Part shown: positions 35,809 through 47,484 of the stretch, piece after piece | How the letters are laid out: every line of letters starts with the position of its first letter | How positions within the stretch are numbered: the first letter of the stretch is position 1 | Origin: Lysobacterales bacterium | GTDB lineage: Bacteria > Pseudomonadota > Gammaproteobacteria > Xanthomonadales > Rhodanobacteraceae | Direction of reading: 5' to 3' | Assembly (NCBI GenBank): GCA_016707485.1 | Contig: JADJHN010000003.1 | Location: 248,001-312,000, forward strand | Length of the DNA: 64,000 nt | Notes under the pieces: model-generated | What the model saw: only the letters and a program-made list of their open reading frames with translations | Told to the model about the DNA's origin: nothing | Databases searched by the model: none | Position numbers and translations under genes: made by a program

Positions 35809-37230
35809 ATGCAATTTGACTCGTTCACCTTCCTTGCCTTCTTTGCACTGGTGCTTGCGGGCTACAACGCGTTGCGCGCCTGGGGCGCGCGCAAATGGCT
35901 GCTCCTGGTTGCCAGTTATGTCTTTTATTCAGCGTGGAATCCGCCTTTCCTGCTGCTGCTGCTTGGCTCGACGACGCTGGATTGGCTTGTCGCCCGGCGT
36001 ATTGATGCCGCCGAAGATCCACGCCGACGCAAGTTGTGGGTCATCGCCACCCTGCTCATCAATCTCGGTGTACTTGGCTACTTCAAATACAGCCGGTTTC
36101 TGCTCGACAATTTTGCCGCCGCGCTCGCCGGCGCAGGCGTCAATTACGCGCCGCCCGCCTTCGACATCGTCCTGCCGATTGGCATCTCGTTCTACACCTT
36201 CCATTCGCTGTCGTACTGCATCGACATCTATCGCCGCCGCTTCAGGCCGACTGCGAGCTGGCGCGACTATGCCCTCTACGTCGGATTTTTCCCGCAACTG
36301 GTGGCCGGGCCGATCACCCGCTTTACGCAGATGCGCGAGCAGATCGAGACGCCGAGATCGACAACGTCGGCCGGACTCGGCATGGGCCTGGCCCTGTTGA
36401 TCCTGGGATTGTTCGAAAAGATCGTCCTCGCGGATTCGGTTTTCGCGCCGATTGCCAACGCGTATTTCGATGCTCCCGGCACCGCCGACAGCGCCGCTGC
36501 GTGGACCGGTGTGCTCGCCTTCAGCGGGCAGATATTCTGTGACTTCGCCGGCTATTCCAGTTGCGCCCTGGGCAGCGCCCTGGCATTGGGATTTGTCTTG
36601 CCAATCAACTTCCGCAACCCTTACGCCGCGGTCGGCTTTTCCGATTTCTGGCGTCGCTGGCACATCTCGCTGTCGAGCTGGCTGCGCGATTACCTGTATG
36701 TCTCCCTTGGCGGCAATCGTGGAGGCGAATGGCGCACGTTGCGCAACCTGATGCTGACCATGTTGATCGGCGGCTTGTGGCACGGTGCCGCATGGACGTT
36801 TGTCATCTGGGGTGGCTTGCATGGCCTTTATCTGGTGCTTGAACGCACGATGCGTGCACACCTGTGGCCAGCGCGCTGGAACAATGTCGTGCTTCGATTC
36901 GCCTACGCAATCATCACCCTGCTCGGTGTCTGCACCGCCTGGGCATGGTTTCGTGCTGCGGACGTCAGCCAAGGCTGGCAAATCATGCTGAGTCTTTTCG
37001 ATCTGCACGCGGCGGCCACGGGCATTGGCCGGCTTGGCCCCAGCCAACTCGCCGTCCTGGTCACGTTCTCGCTGCTGGTACTGGTCCACGCGCTATTCCG
37101 GAACAGTGGGCCTATTCCATGGTTTTCACGCCTGCCCGCTCCCCTGCTCGGACTCCTGCTTGGCCTGATGACGGCCATGATCGTGCTTTCACCCGGTGAC
37201 AACCATGCGTTCATCTACTTCCAGTTCTAG
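35809..37230 (+). CDS. MBOAT-family O-acyltransferase (AlgI-like)
   Basis: 473 residues from the ATG giving MQFDSFTFLAFFALVLAGYNAL. It has about ten transmembrane helices. The family signatures are FSDFWRRWHISLSSWLRDYLYVSLGGNRGG and, with the catalytic His, MLIGGLWHGAAWTFVIWGGLHGLYL. VGFFPQLVAGPITRF is another AlgI-type block. These proteins move acetyl groups from the cytoplasm across the membrane to cell-surface polysaccharides. The downstream partner gene overlaps it by 26 bases. The target polymer is not indicated by neighbours. Confidence 0.92.
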   Translation: MQFDSFTFLAFFALVLAGYNALRAWGARKWLLLVASYVFYSAWNPPFLLLLLGSTTLDWLVARRIDAAEDPRRRKLWVIATLLINLGVLGYFKYSRFLLDNFAAALAGAGVNYAPPAFDIVLPIGISFYTFHSLSYCIDIYRRRFRPTASWRDYALYVGFFPQLVAGPITRFTQMREQIETPRSTTSAGLGMGLALLILGLFEKIVLADSVFAPIANAYFDAPGTADSAAAWTGVLAFSGQIFCDFAGYSSCALGSALALGFVLPINFRNPYAAVGFSDFWRRWHISLSSWLRDYLYVSLGGNRGGEWRTLRNLMLTMLIGGLWHGAAWTFVIWGGLHGLYLVLERTMRAHLWPARWNNVVLRFAYAIITLLGVCTAWAWFRAADVSQGWQIMLSLFDLHAAATGIGRLGPSQLAVLVTFSLLVLVHALFRNSGPIPWFSRLPAPLLGLLLGLMTAMIVLSPGDNHAFIYFQF

Positions 37231-38224
37231 CTCGATCCGCCACTGGGGCGTGGCGTGCTTCTTTTGTGCGCTGGTTGCTGTCGCCGTGTGCGTCGGTACT
37301 GAGCTGCATTGGCGCAGCCTGGGTTATGAGTCCGGAATCATCGACTCCAAGCTTCTCTGGGCCGAGCAACGTGATCAAGTCGATGCACGGGGTTCGCGCA
37401 CGCCTTTGGTGATCCTTGGTGCCTCGCGCATCGAGTTCAGCGTAGACATGGATGTTCTTGAAGACGCCCTGCCCGGATACCGGCCAGTGATGCTGGCGAT
37501 CAACGGGCATTATCCGCTGGCGGTGCTGCGCGACCTGGCCGAAGACGAAGATTTCAACGGTGTCGTGTTGTGCGATATCGACGCGCGAGGGCTCAGCGCC
37601 CACTACTTCGACATGCAGCAGCCATACGTGGACTACCACCGAAAGCAGTGGACGCCCAGCTGGCGCGTGCATCGGCGCGCACTGGATCTCTGGCAAAGCA
37701 CGGCGGTCATCGCCAATCCGGATTTCGGCCTGCTGCCAACCCTGCTGCGCTGGTCGGGCGGCCGTGCCGATCCGTGGAAATCCCATATCCGGTTCCACCG
37801 CGATCGCAGTGCCGACATCGATTTCCAGCGGGTTGACACAGCGGCGGCGACCCAGGCGTTCGTCGACGGGTTCAAGCGCCGACTGCAGAGCGATCCGCCA
37901 CCTTCACCCGAACAATGGCTTGCCGGACTGGCCGAAGTGGGCAAATGGGTGGCGCAGATCAAGGGGCGCGGCGGCGAGGTCGTTTTTTACGATACGCCAA
38001 CGTCGGGAAAGTTGCGCGAATACGCCGACGAGGCGTTTCCCCCATCACTTTACTGGGATCGGCTCTCCGCCACGATTCACGCCCCGGCGCTTCGGTACAC
38101 CGAGATATCGGCTCTGGAAAACATTCCTTTGGCGGATGGTTCGCACCTGGATTTCCGCAACAAACATGAATACACCCACGCGCTGATCGATGCGCTGGTG
38201 GATCGTGGCTGGGTGCAGCGCTGA
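37205..38224 (+). CDS. Predicted periplasmic SGNH/AlgX-like partner of the MBOAT acyltransferase
   Basis: 339 residues from ATG 37205; GTG 37196 is an alternative. One N-terminal signal-anchor helix (WGVACFFCALVAVAVCVG) is followed by a periplasmic domain with LVILGASRIEFSVD, where the Ser would be the nucleophile of an SGNH-type fold. A later DGSHLDFRNKHEYTHAL may supply the Asp and His. The overlap with the acyltransferase suggests joint transfer of acetyl groups to a surface glycan. It resembles DltD/AlgJ-like partners, though I cannot place it in a named family. Confidence 0.65.
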   Translation: MRSSTSSSSSIRHWGVACFFCALVAVAVCVGTELHWRSLGYESGIIDSKLLWAEQRDQVDARGSRTPLVILGASRIEFSVDMDVLEDALPGYRPVMLAINGHYPLAVLRDLAEDEDFNGVVLCDIDARGLSAHYFDMQQPYVDYHRKQWTPSWRVHRRALDLWQSTAVIANPDFGLLPTLLRWSGGRADPWKSHIRFHRDRSADIDFQRVDTAAATQAFVDGFKRRLQSDPPPSPEQWLAGLAEVGKWVAQIKGRGGEVVFYDTPTSGKLREYADEAFPPSLYWDRLSATIHAPALRYTEISALENIPLADGSHLDFRNKHEYTHALIDALVDRGWVQR

Positions 38225-38235
38225 GCGAAACACGC

Positions 38236-40272
<2,037 letters not shown>

Positions 40273-40553
40273 CGGTTTCCACGGATTGGCGCCCGAATCA
40301 CCGGGACAGGGAGGCAGCACGATGCATGCACGCGGTTCACCGGACAGGCAGCAAGGCGACACTGCGAGATCGGATCATCGAGCAAACAAATCGTGTCACA
40401 GCCTCGGCTTTCAAGACCAGCCGCACTCGAGCATCCGGCATTCCTGCCTGCGCAATCGACATTTTCCTACACCACGTCGCTGCGAACAGCCATCGTCGCC
40501 GCGTCGATTCTGCCTGAGCATGAATCCACCTTTCTTGCGGATGGATCCTGGCC

Positions 40554-41111
40554 ATGCAAGCGCAACCCAAGAACGCGACAGGCGTCACCCTGATCGAACT
40601 CATGATCGTCCTTTCCATCATCGCCGTGCTGACAACGATGGCACTGCCCGCGTTCGGCAACTTGTTGCAATCCGGCGCTTCACGCTCGGCACGCAGCGCC
40701 CTGTCGGTCTCGATCAATCAGGCGCGCATTGGCGCGGCCATGCGCAGTCGCCAGGTCGTCGTCTGTCCGTCGGCGAATCAAGGTGACTGTGCGCACGACC
40801 TGCGCTGGCACCACGGCTGGATCAGCTTCATCGACAACAACATGAACAGTGAACATGAAGCCACCGAGGAAATCATTGGCGTCACCCAGGCGCAGCCGGC
40901 GGGCGTCGCCATCCTCAGCACCAGCGGGCGGCACCGGATCCGCTACCAGGCCGACGGCAGCTCCGACGGCAGCAACCTCACCCTGACCGTCTGCGACCGT
41001 CGCGGCGTGGCCTCGGCAAGCGCACTGGTTGTCAGCAATTCGGGCCGCCTGCGCAGCGGCGTCCCCAGCCCGAGCCAGGCGGCAGCAGCCTGCGCGGCCA
41101 TCGAGAATTGA
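40554..41111 (+). CDS. fimT: GspH/FimT-type minor pseudopilin
   Basis: 185 residues. The type IV prepilin signal is short and ends G-VTLIELMIVLSIIAVL, with the Glu at +5 after cleavage at G10. The GspH/FimT C-terminal domain follows with two cysteines in CPSANQGDC and others near the end. It is cut and N-methylated by PilD and inserted in the pilus-priming complex. No other minor pilin genes are adjacent, which is common for fimT. A sequence element shared with the transposase gene lies 83 bases upstream. Confidence 0.9.
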   Translation: MQAQPKNATGVTLIELMIVLSIIAVLTTMALPAFGNLLQSGASRSARSALSVSINQARIGAAMRSRQVVVCPSANQGDCAHDLRWHHGWISFIDNNMNSEHEATEEIIGVTQAQPAGVAILSTSGRHRIRYQADGSSDGSNLTLTVCDRRGVASASALVVSNSGRLRSGVPSPSQAAAACAAIEN

Positions 41112-41164
41112 ATGAAACGCGGGGCTTGACGATCCCCGCCGATGCCGCGAAAATGCGCGGCTCC

Positions 41165-41241
41165 GCCCGAATAGCTCAGCTGGTTAGAGCACTTGACTGT
41201 TAATCAGGGGGTCGCTGGTTCGAGTCCAGCTTCGGGCGCCA
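41165..41241 (+). tRNA. tRNA-Asn (GTT)
   Basis: 77 bases with encoded CCA. Acceptor GCCCGAA pairs with TTCGGGC plus discriminator G. The anticodon loop CTGTTAA carries GTT; the D-arm has AGCTCAGCTGGTTAGAGC. Confidence 0.97.
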
Positions 41242-41986
41242 TATTCCACAAGGGTTTGCCGGCTGCGCGACAGCCACAGACGTAAAACCCGGCATAAAGC
41301 CCAGGGTACCTGCTGGCCCATCATGGGGTGCACAAAGCGGGGGTGAATCCCCTCGCCTTCCAACGCCATCGCTTTCACGCGCAGCGCATGGGCTTGATCA
41401 TCAGCCGCATCCCAGCACTGGTCGCACATATGCGCCACTACGACCGCGCCTCGACGATGGGCAACTGTCGATTGCGCAATTCAAGCGCATTCACTGCGTG
41501 GTCAGTTCGTCATTGCGACTGCCTTGCCATCGAAAAATCCGGGGCCGCCAGGGACGTCATGCGAACCGAGACAAGAACCCAGGAGCGGTTCTTGCAGGAC
41601 ATTCGGCGTCGCTGGTGGATTCCACAGTTCATTGCCTGCGGTGAATACCGACGCGCCCCTGAAGCACCGCCGTCGGTTCCAAAGCTCAAACTGGAGGTGA
41701 GGTTTCCCGCAATCTGGTCGAATGCGTCTGCCATGCGCGAGCAATGCGCCACGGCATTTGGCAGCAGCGATGCCTGATCCCATCCAAACCGGACCCGCTC
41801 CGTTGCGGCAAACAGGGCAACATGAGCCCGCCTTGCTTTCGTCCACTACGAGTGTCGGCTTGAGTCAGGCAGCAGGCAACGCGCGCTCGTTCGGATGAAT
41901 CAACCCGTTCGCCTCGTGTTGCTTGCCGATGGGAATGGCGATCATCGAAGCCGACGCCATTCCCGCTTCCGTCGCACCATGCGCAA
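41242..41986. other. 745 bases with no supported gene
   Basis: Open frames here (for example 41328-41777 plus and 41510-41846 minus) show no signal peptide, no family motif, no good ribosome site and overlap one another. I see no tRNA, integrase or repeat, although a region just after a tRNA-Asn gene is a common attachment site. Confidence 0.6.
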
Positions 41987-42697
41987 TCAGTCGTCTTTCT
42001 TGTCGGTGGCCACATCCCTGGCCTTGTCTTCAACCGCATCCTTGGCCTTTTCCTTGGCCGCATCCATGGCCTTGTCCTTGGCAACGTCGACCGCCTTGCC
42101 GGCAAGCGCATCGGTGCCGCCACTTGCTGCACCGGCACCAGCCGCCATCGCCGCCGCATCACCGGTCTTGCCGCCGAGCGCAGCACCGGCCTGATCCTTG
42201 ACCACTTCGCCAGCCTTGTCCCTGGCCGCATCCATGGCCTTGTCCTTGGCCACGTCGACCGCCTTGGCGCCAAGCGCATCGGTGCCGCCACTTGCTGCAC
42301 CGGCACCAGCCGCCATCGCCGCCGCATCACCGGTCTTGCCACCGAGCGCAGCACCGGCCTGATCCTTGACCACTTCGCCAGCCTTGTCCCTGGCCGCATC
42401 CATGGCCTTGTCCTTGGCCACGTCGACCGCCTTGCCGGCAAGCGCATCGGTGCTCCCACTTGCTGCACCGGCACCAGCCGCCATCGCCGCCGCATCACCG
42501 GTCTTGCCGCCGAGCGCAGCGCCGGCCTGATCCTTGACCACTTCGCCAGCCTTGTCCTTGGCCGCATCCATGGCCTTGTCCTTGGCCACTTCAACCACCT
42601 TGTCCTTGGCGGCGTCGACGGCAACATCGTTCGGCGCTTCATGCGCGAATGTCAGGCTGCTGCCAAGAATCAGGATTCCAGCAAGCAAGGTTTTCAT
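41987..42697 (-). CDS. Secreted LEA-like protein built of three 56-residue repeats
   Basis: 236 residues. A signal peptide (MKTLLAGILILGSSLTFAHEA) is followed by repeats of 56 residues (168 bases) at about 42108, 42276 and 42444, nearly identical in DNA. Each contains KAVDVAKDKAMDAA[RK]DKAGEVV (amphipathic, Lys/Asp/Ala-rich with an 11-residue rhythm) and then a small-residue segment GAALGGKTGDAAAMAAGAGA. The first kind resembles group 3 LEA and other desiccation or envelope-stabilising helices. The protein ends in a highly charged tail, ATDKKDD. Partner or target unknown. The three identical copies imply recent duplication. Confidence 0.8.
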   Translation of the reverse strand: MKTLLAGILILGSSLTFAHEAPNDVAVDAAKDKVVEVAKDKAMDAAKDKAGEVVKDQAGAALGGKTGDAAAMAAGAGAASGSTDALAGKAVDVAKDKAMDAARDKAGEVVKDQAGAALGGKTGDAAAMAAGAGAASGGTDALGAKAVDVAKDKAMDAARDKAGEVVKDQAGAALGGKTGDAAAMAAGAGAASGGTDALAGKAVDVAKDKAMDAAKEKAKDAVEDKARDVATDKKDD

Positions 42698-43069
42698 GGG
42701 CGGTCCTCCATGTCGATTGCGGAGCTTCCACCCTAGGCCGAGTACGCCGGCGGCATGTTAGTTTTCCGTGTGCGCGGCCGTCGTCGTGACAATTCTTGAA
42801 TCTCTCCGGCGCCGAGTCGATGTCGCCGCATCGATTTCCCGCGCGCTGCAGCGGAGCGGACGGAAGGCCAGTGGAATGTCCCTTCCCGACAGCGGATTCC
42901 GTTCCTTGCAGACAACGACCAATCCCGACCGTCGCCCGCCCCCGTACACTGGCGAATGGACTGATTTTCGGGTGAAGTCGGCAAGCGCGATCGACGGAAA
43001 CCGGTGTCCGCATCCCGGCCGTGACGCGGGGAAATGCACATTGCAGGCGGGTCATTCCGGGAGAGCGTG
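42698..43069. other. 372-base divergent region between the repeat protein and a lipoprotein gene
   Basis: The two genes point away from each other, so promoters for both should lie here. I could not name a convincing -35/-10 pair. GGAGG at 42704 on the minus strand reads as part of the ribosome site region of the repeat gene. Overlapping frames (42639-43230) are shadows. Confidence 0.5.
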
Positions 43070-44356
43070 ATGAGTGCTAAGCGCATCGTGTCAGCGGGTG
43101 TTCTGGTTTTTCTGTGCGCGTGTGGACAAGGCAGCGTTGGCAAGGAAGTGCCCGCCGCGCAAGCCAAGGCAGCAAGCAAGGCCACGCAGCCACTTGCGGT
43201 CACCAAGCAATTCAATGTTGAAATGGACAAGTTGATCGTCGAAGAATCGGCTTATGTCGATGGCCTTGCCCTGCGCCTGAAGGATGGCGGAGCCGGTGCC
43301 GTCCTCACCGAGGCGCCGCTGAGCGCTTGCGCCAAGCTGGCGATCAGCGCCCGCGGCAATCTCGAATTCAATGCCACCACTTACGGCGACAAGCCGACCC
43401 TGCTCCTGATCCGCAACGACGAACACCCGAATGGTGCCATCCTCAAGCTGGAACCGTACGTCACGACCACGCTGGAAGACGCGCTCCCGGCCCTGGTTAC
43501 CGATGGCGACAACCTGATCGCGAAAGGGGATGTCGGCGATGCCGGCTGGGGCTCGATCGACCCCACCCGGTACGGCTCGGAGAAGGCGCCGCACGTGCGC
43601 CTGAACGTGAAGCTTCCCTATGCCTCCCTCGCCAAAGTGGACGCCCTTGCCGCAGATGCCAGCGCGGAAGCAGCCTGGCTGCGCGACCTGCAGAAGAAAG
43701 CGGCAGCCGACACCCAAGCCGTCGTGGATGGCAGCCTCCAGGTGAACGAGGAAGACTCCTCCAGCTATTCGACGACGAGCAGCTGGTTCGAGATCCTCGG
43801 CAGCTGGGGTGACGTCAACGTGGTCGCACTGGCGACCGACACGAATTGCGCAACGATGGTCCTGCGCACGCCGGGGTTCGCAGGCGGCTACCGGGAGGCG
43901 ATCGTGGAAACGCGCTCCATCGACAACGTGCGCAAGGTGATCGCGGCACGCACGGAAAGCATGGACAGCGTGGAAGGCAGCTATGTCATCGGCCGCATCG
44001 AACATGCCGCGCTCGGCGCGTTCCCGCTGCTGCACGCACGTGCCGCCCGCGAGGAAGGCGTCGGTCTGGTCGTCTACTTCAGCGACAAGCCGATTGGCGC
44101 GGAATCGTTCGAGACCCTGGTTGCCAGGCAACGCATGTTGCGCGCCGTCAGCGGCATGGAATATTCAGGCCAGTATTCATTTTCGCATTACGACCTGGGC
44201 GGTCCCGGCGTTCCCGTCGAACAGGTCGATGCAGGCAACTCGACAACCAATCCCAGCGTCGATGAAAAGGAAATCGCAGGCTTGATCAAGCTCGGCGATG
44301 CCGGCGTCGAAAGCCCGCATATCGCGGTGAACTTCCGCTTGCCACTGGGCCAATAG
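43070..44356 (+). CDS. Predicted lipoprotein of unknown function
   Basis: 428 residues from the ATG preceded by GGGAGAGC. The lipoprotein signal is VSAGVLVFLCAC, with the lipidated Cys after LCA. The rest is soluble, with an Asp/Glu-rich surface, a Ser/Thr patch (EEDSSSYSTTSSWFEILGSWGD) and repeated VRLNVKLPYAS / HIAVNFRLPLG-like ends of two halves. The matching ends (KAPHVRLNVKLPYASL and SPHIAVNFRLPLGQ) suggest two related halves. No known family recognised. It lies in the secreted-protein area but lacks the FxxGF tail of its neighbours. Confidence 0.75.
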   Translation: MSAKRIVSAGVLVFLCACGQGSVGKEVPAAQAKAASKATQPLAVTKQFNVEMDKLIVEESAYVDGLALRLKDGGAGAVLTEAPLSACAKLAISARGNLEFNATTYGDKPTLLLIRNDEHPNGAILKLEPYVTTTLEDALPALVTDGDNLIAKGDVGDAGWGSIDPTRYGSEKAPHVRLNVKLPYASLAKVDALAADASAEAAWLRDLQKKAAADTQAVVDGSLQVNEEDSSSYSTTSSWFEILGSWGDVNVVALATDTNCATMVLRTPGFAGGYREAIVETRSIDNVRKVIAARTESMDSVEGSYVIGRIEHAALGAFPLLHARAAREEGVGLVVYFSDKPIGAESFETLVARQRMLRAVSGMEYSGQYSFSHYDLGGPGVPVEQVDAGNSTTNPSVDEKEIAGLIKLGDAGVESPHIAVNFRLPLGQ

Positions 44357-44633
44357 CCAACGGGAACAGGACAGTCGGGAACATTGCGCCGCAACGCCCA
44401 AGGCGCCCCCGGCTACCGGGCCGGCTCGGATTGTGGGCGTCTTGATTGCTGCGTCGCGGTCATCGGACGTTCCTTGCGGATCGGAAAGTGCCGACCTTTC
44501 CTCAACAAGCAGGTTCTGGTCGGCCAGGTGCATGACGACGTGGGCCTGGCAAATGAACTTGCCGGTAGCCAAGCCATTCGCGGTCAAGACCTGGTTCCGA
44601 GTCTCCGTGGTTCCGAGTCGCCGAGTCTCACGC

Positions 44634-45974
44634 TCACTGTCCGGCCCCAGCGGCCGTCGAGCCATCGTCGAAGTCGTCGGCGAAGATCAGGCCGTTCTCG
44701 GCGCGCACGACCGCCCAGTGCGAGGCGGCGTCGAACAGCGTCTGTGCCGAGCCGGCCATGACCGGCCGGCCGACGGAGAGGGTCAACGTGTAGGCCATGT
44801 CGCGCGCACCGGCAAACAGGTCGAATGGCACGCGCCGGTAGCCGCCACCGTGAAAGGCAGGGTCGGGCGCGCCATCGGTGCCGAGGCGCAGCAGCAGCAT
44901 GTCCTCGTAGCCGGGCGCGTCCGGCTGCACCCAGCCTGCGCCGAGCAGCTTGCCGTCGTCCTGCAACACGAAACGGTTGATGCGGCTGTCGTTCTCGAAG
45001 CCGTCGAGAGGCACCGCCAGGCCACCGCCGAAGGCCGTGTCGACCGTGCCGCCAGGCAGGAAGGCGCGCACCTGCGTCGAGTTGTAGGCGTAAAGGCGCG
45101 CGCCCTCGGCTGCCACGAGCAACTGCAGCGGGCCCGTCATCTTGTGCACAGAATCGGCACGACCGTCGCCGCCCCCCCAGGCGGGATCGGGCTGGCCCGC
45201 CTGGGTCAGCCGCCAAAACGCCAACGGTGCGGAAGCGTCACCGACGGCGACGATCGGTCGGCCGCTGCCGTCCAGTTCGAGGGCGAAGACGGGCGCGGTC
45301 GTGCTGACATTCATCGGCACCACGGACCAGCCGCCTTCGCCGAAGCTCGGGTCGGCGACTCCCGCGCGGGTCACCGCGAGGACGTACGGCCGCCAGGCAG
45401 CGTTGTCGGGACAAAGCTTGCAGAGGCCGGCGAAATAGACGCGGCTGGAATCCGAGCGAATGCCGAGCGGACCAAGGCCAACCGAGGCCGCCGGCCAGGG
45501 GTTTGCGATTTCAGCGAGGCCGCCGCTGCCAAAGGTCGTGTCGAGATCGCCCTGGGCGCTCAGGCGAACCAGTGCGTGGACGCTGTTCCGATCCCCGGCG
45601 AGCAGGATGCGACCGTCGGGCTCGACCGACAGCTGCCGCATTGTCTCGTGCCCGGCGAAGTCGAAGACGGCAACGCCGAGGTCGCCGAAGCCCGGATCGA
45701 GGACACCGTCTGCCGTGATGCGTGCCACCGCGACGTCAAGGCCGGTGGCGTCTGCGCGCGCGAAGCCGGTGGCCAGCAGCGCGCCGTCGGCCAGCGCGGT
45801 GATCGCCAGGATGCGGTCGCCGACATCGGCCGGCGCGGCGACGACGAAGCTCATCTGGCCGCCATCGGCAAAGGTCGGGTCGGCGTCGCCGTCATCGGCG
45901 GCGAGCGGCATCGCCGCAACGAGCTGGGCGAGCAAGGCGAGCGCGAAGCGCAAGAGCGCGGGAACGATGTTCAT
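44634..45974 (-). CDS. Secreted delta-60 repeat protein
   Basis: 446 residues from the ATG giving MNIVPALLRFALALLAQLVAAMPLAADDGD, a signal peptide. Repeats of about 55-60 residues carry DPxFGxGG-type motifs: DPTFADGG, DPGFGDLG, DTTFGSGG, DPSFGEGG, DPAWGGGDG, DTAFGGG, DPAFHGGG, as in TIGR02608 delta-60 proteins, which are predicted propellers. The C-terminal LIFADDFDDGSTA is close to the F-x-x-G-F tail of its neighbours, but degenerate. Function unknown. The frame upstream to 46268 is not used. Confidence 0.8.
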   Translation of the reverse strand: MNIVPALLRFALALLAQLVAAMPLAADDGDADPTFADGGQMSFVVAAPADVGDRILAITALADGALLATGFARADATGLDVAVARITADGVLDPGFGDLGVAVFDFAGHETMRQLSVEPDGRILLAGDRNSVHALVRLSAQGDLDTTFGSGGLAEIANPWPAASVGLGPLGIRSDSSRVYFAGLCKLCPDNAAWRPYVLAVTRAGVADPSFGEGGWSVVPMNVSTTAPVFALELDGSGRPIVAVGDASAPLAFWRLTQAGQPDPAWGGGDGRADSVHKMTGPLQLLVAAEGARLYAYNSTQVRAFLPGGTVDTAFGGGLAVPLDGFENDSRINRFVLQDDGKLLGAGWVQPDAPGYEDMLLLRLGTDGAPDPAFHGGGYRRVPFDLFAGARDMAYTLTLSVGRPVMAGSAQTLFDAASHWAVVRAENGLIFADDFDDGSTAAGAGQ

Positions 45975-46704
45975 CGGTCGATTCTCCTGAGTACAGAACG
46001 TTCGAACGCCCTTCCTGGGCAGGCCACCCGGCATCCGGTTGGCGGCACAAGCGTCGATTTGGCTGGGGTCGGCCGTGACTGGAGCCGCCTCATCGCCGAG
46101 CGTTTTGACGGGCTGACAGGTGCCCAGCAGCGCCGCAGACGGCGACTTCCCGGCGACTGCCGCCGGTGGGCCGAGCACGGCCGATGCAAGAACTGGACAT
46201 TTCATGGGGCTCCCGTCTCCCGCAGGTGAGATCACAGCCCGCGGAATCGGGGCGTTCGCGATCAACAACGGAAGAAGTCAATCCCGGGGGCCACCAGCGC
46301 AGGCCGCCTGACCCAGGCACGTCGGTAGACGCGGCAATTCGCCTGGAGCGTTTACGGGCTTGCGGGGCAGTCCGATACACCGCTGCCGCGATTCGTGCCG
46401 CCTGTCCAAATCCGGTTCGTGGTGAGCCTGTTGAACCATGAACCGACTCGCCACACCCGCTCTCGGTTCGACAGGCCCACCCTGACCGGATCTTCAAATT
46501 TCGACGCATCAGCCCGGATCAGTTCCGTGCAGCGATCGAAGCACTGCAGAAATTCAGAATTCAAGACCCGACCACGGTTTTGGACCTCCGTTTTGCAGCC
46601 CGCTCTGGCCTTCTGAATATACGCGTACAATTTCCAACGGTCGCAGCGAACGTATCCGCATCAACCGTGTCGTTGCCTTGAACATCGATCATTGGGAGGT
46701 GGGC
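45975..46704. other. 730-base intergenic region containing an inverted repeat
   Basis: No gene supported here; it lies between the divergent delta-60 and CHRD genes, so both promoters should be inside. It contains the inverted repeat listed next. Confidence 0.5.
46411..46490. repeat. Inverted repeat of the GTTCG/CGAAC dispersed type
   Basis: Arms TCCGGTTCGTGGTGAGCC and GGTTCGACAGGCCCACCC, reverse complements with a few mismatches, are separated by about 27 bases. Similar palindromes are dispersed in many proteobacterial genomes. No transposase is linked to this one. Confidence 0.65.
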
Positions 46705-47229
46705 ATGTCCGCACGTTTCGTCGCGCTTTTCTTCGCAGCCCTGTTGTCAGCCCGCGCCATGCCGAGTGTCTATGGACAGGTCGTCTATACGACAACCCTC
46801 TCCGGCGCGGCGGAAGTTCCTCCGAACGCATCGACGGGAACCGGTTCCGCAACGATCACCTATTTTCCCGCTACGTCGATCATGACCCTCTCGATGTCGT
46901 TCTCGGGCCTCAGCAGTTCCACAACGGCAGCGCATATCCATTGCTGCACCAGCAGCACGACGAATGTGGGCATCGCCGTGCTGATACCCGCTTTTCCCAA
47001 TGGCATTACTGCTGGCACCTACGGAAACACGTTCGACATGACGCTTGCCAGCAGTTACAGCCCGACATTCGTGACCGCCAGCGGCGGCGTCCCTGCGGCT
47101 TTGCAGCTACTGCTTGACTCGATGGGGAACCGCAGGGCTTACCTCAATATCCACTCGGTGGCGTTCCCAGGCGGGGAATTGCGCGGCAACCTCATCGAGC
47201 AAAGCATCTTCCGCAACGGCTTTGATTGA
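46705..47229 (+). CDS. Secreted CHRD-domain protein ending in NGFD
   Basis: 174 residues from the ATG preceded by an excellent GGGAGGTG site; the frame starting TTG at 46678 is less likely. The signal peptide is MSARFVALFFAALLSARAMPS. The CHRD fold shows GAAEVPPNASTGTGSATITY, a TAAHIHCC core and AYLNIHSVAFPGGELRGNL. CHRD domains bind metal or surface ligands in secreted bacterial proteins. The last residues are SIFRNGFD, the tail shared by several neighbours. Confidence 0.88.
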   Translation: MSARFVALFFAALLSARAMPSVYGQVVYTTTLSGAAEVPPNASTGTGSATITYFPATSIMTLSMSFSGLSSSTTAAHIHCCTSSTTNVGIAVLIPAFPNGITAGTYGNTFDMTLASSYSPTFVTASGGVPAALQLLLDSMGNRRAYLNIHSVAFPGGELRGNLIEQSIFRNGFD

Positions 47230-47484
47230 ACCGGACCCCAAGTCGGAGCATGCGTCAGCCTCCCGCATCATGGCGCATCGATCTCGAACAGACTTCGCGA
47301 ACGGGTTATCGAATACGACTCCACGGGACTTTCAGGCTGCCAGCGAAAAGGCCTCACTGCCCCCTGTTTCCCCTGTCTTCGCCGTGACGATGGATCAGAA
47401 CCGAGCCGGACAAGGAGTATGCTGCCCCGACGGCTCTGCCACGCTGCACATCGCGCGTCGGACTTTCATTCGGGTGGTGCGCTC

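Noticed and set aside
41328..41777. 149-codon frame after tRNA-Asn, as a possible integrated-element gene
   Set aside because: No integrase motif, no ribosome site, and overlapping frames on both strands; no direct repeat of the tRNA 3' end was found nearby.
42097..42600. CRISPR-like array
   Set aside because: The 168-base periodicity is a coding repeat with in-frame units and no short palindromic repeats or unique spacers.
44433..46229. 598-codon open frame on the plus strand
   Set aside because: Complement of the delta-60 gene; composition (Arg, Gly, Glu, Asp, Ala) reflects codon complement.
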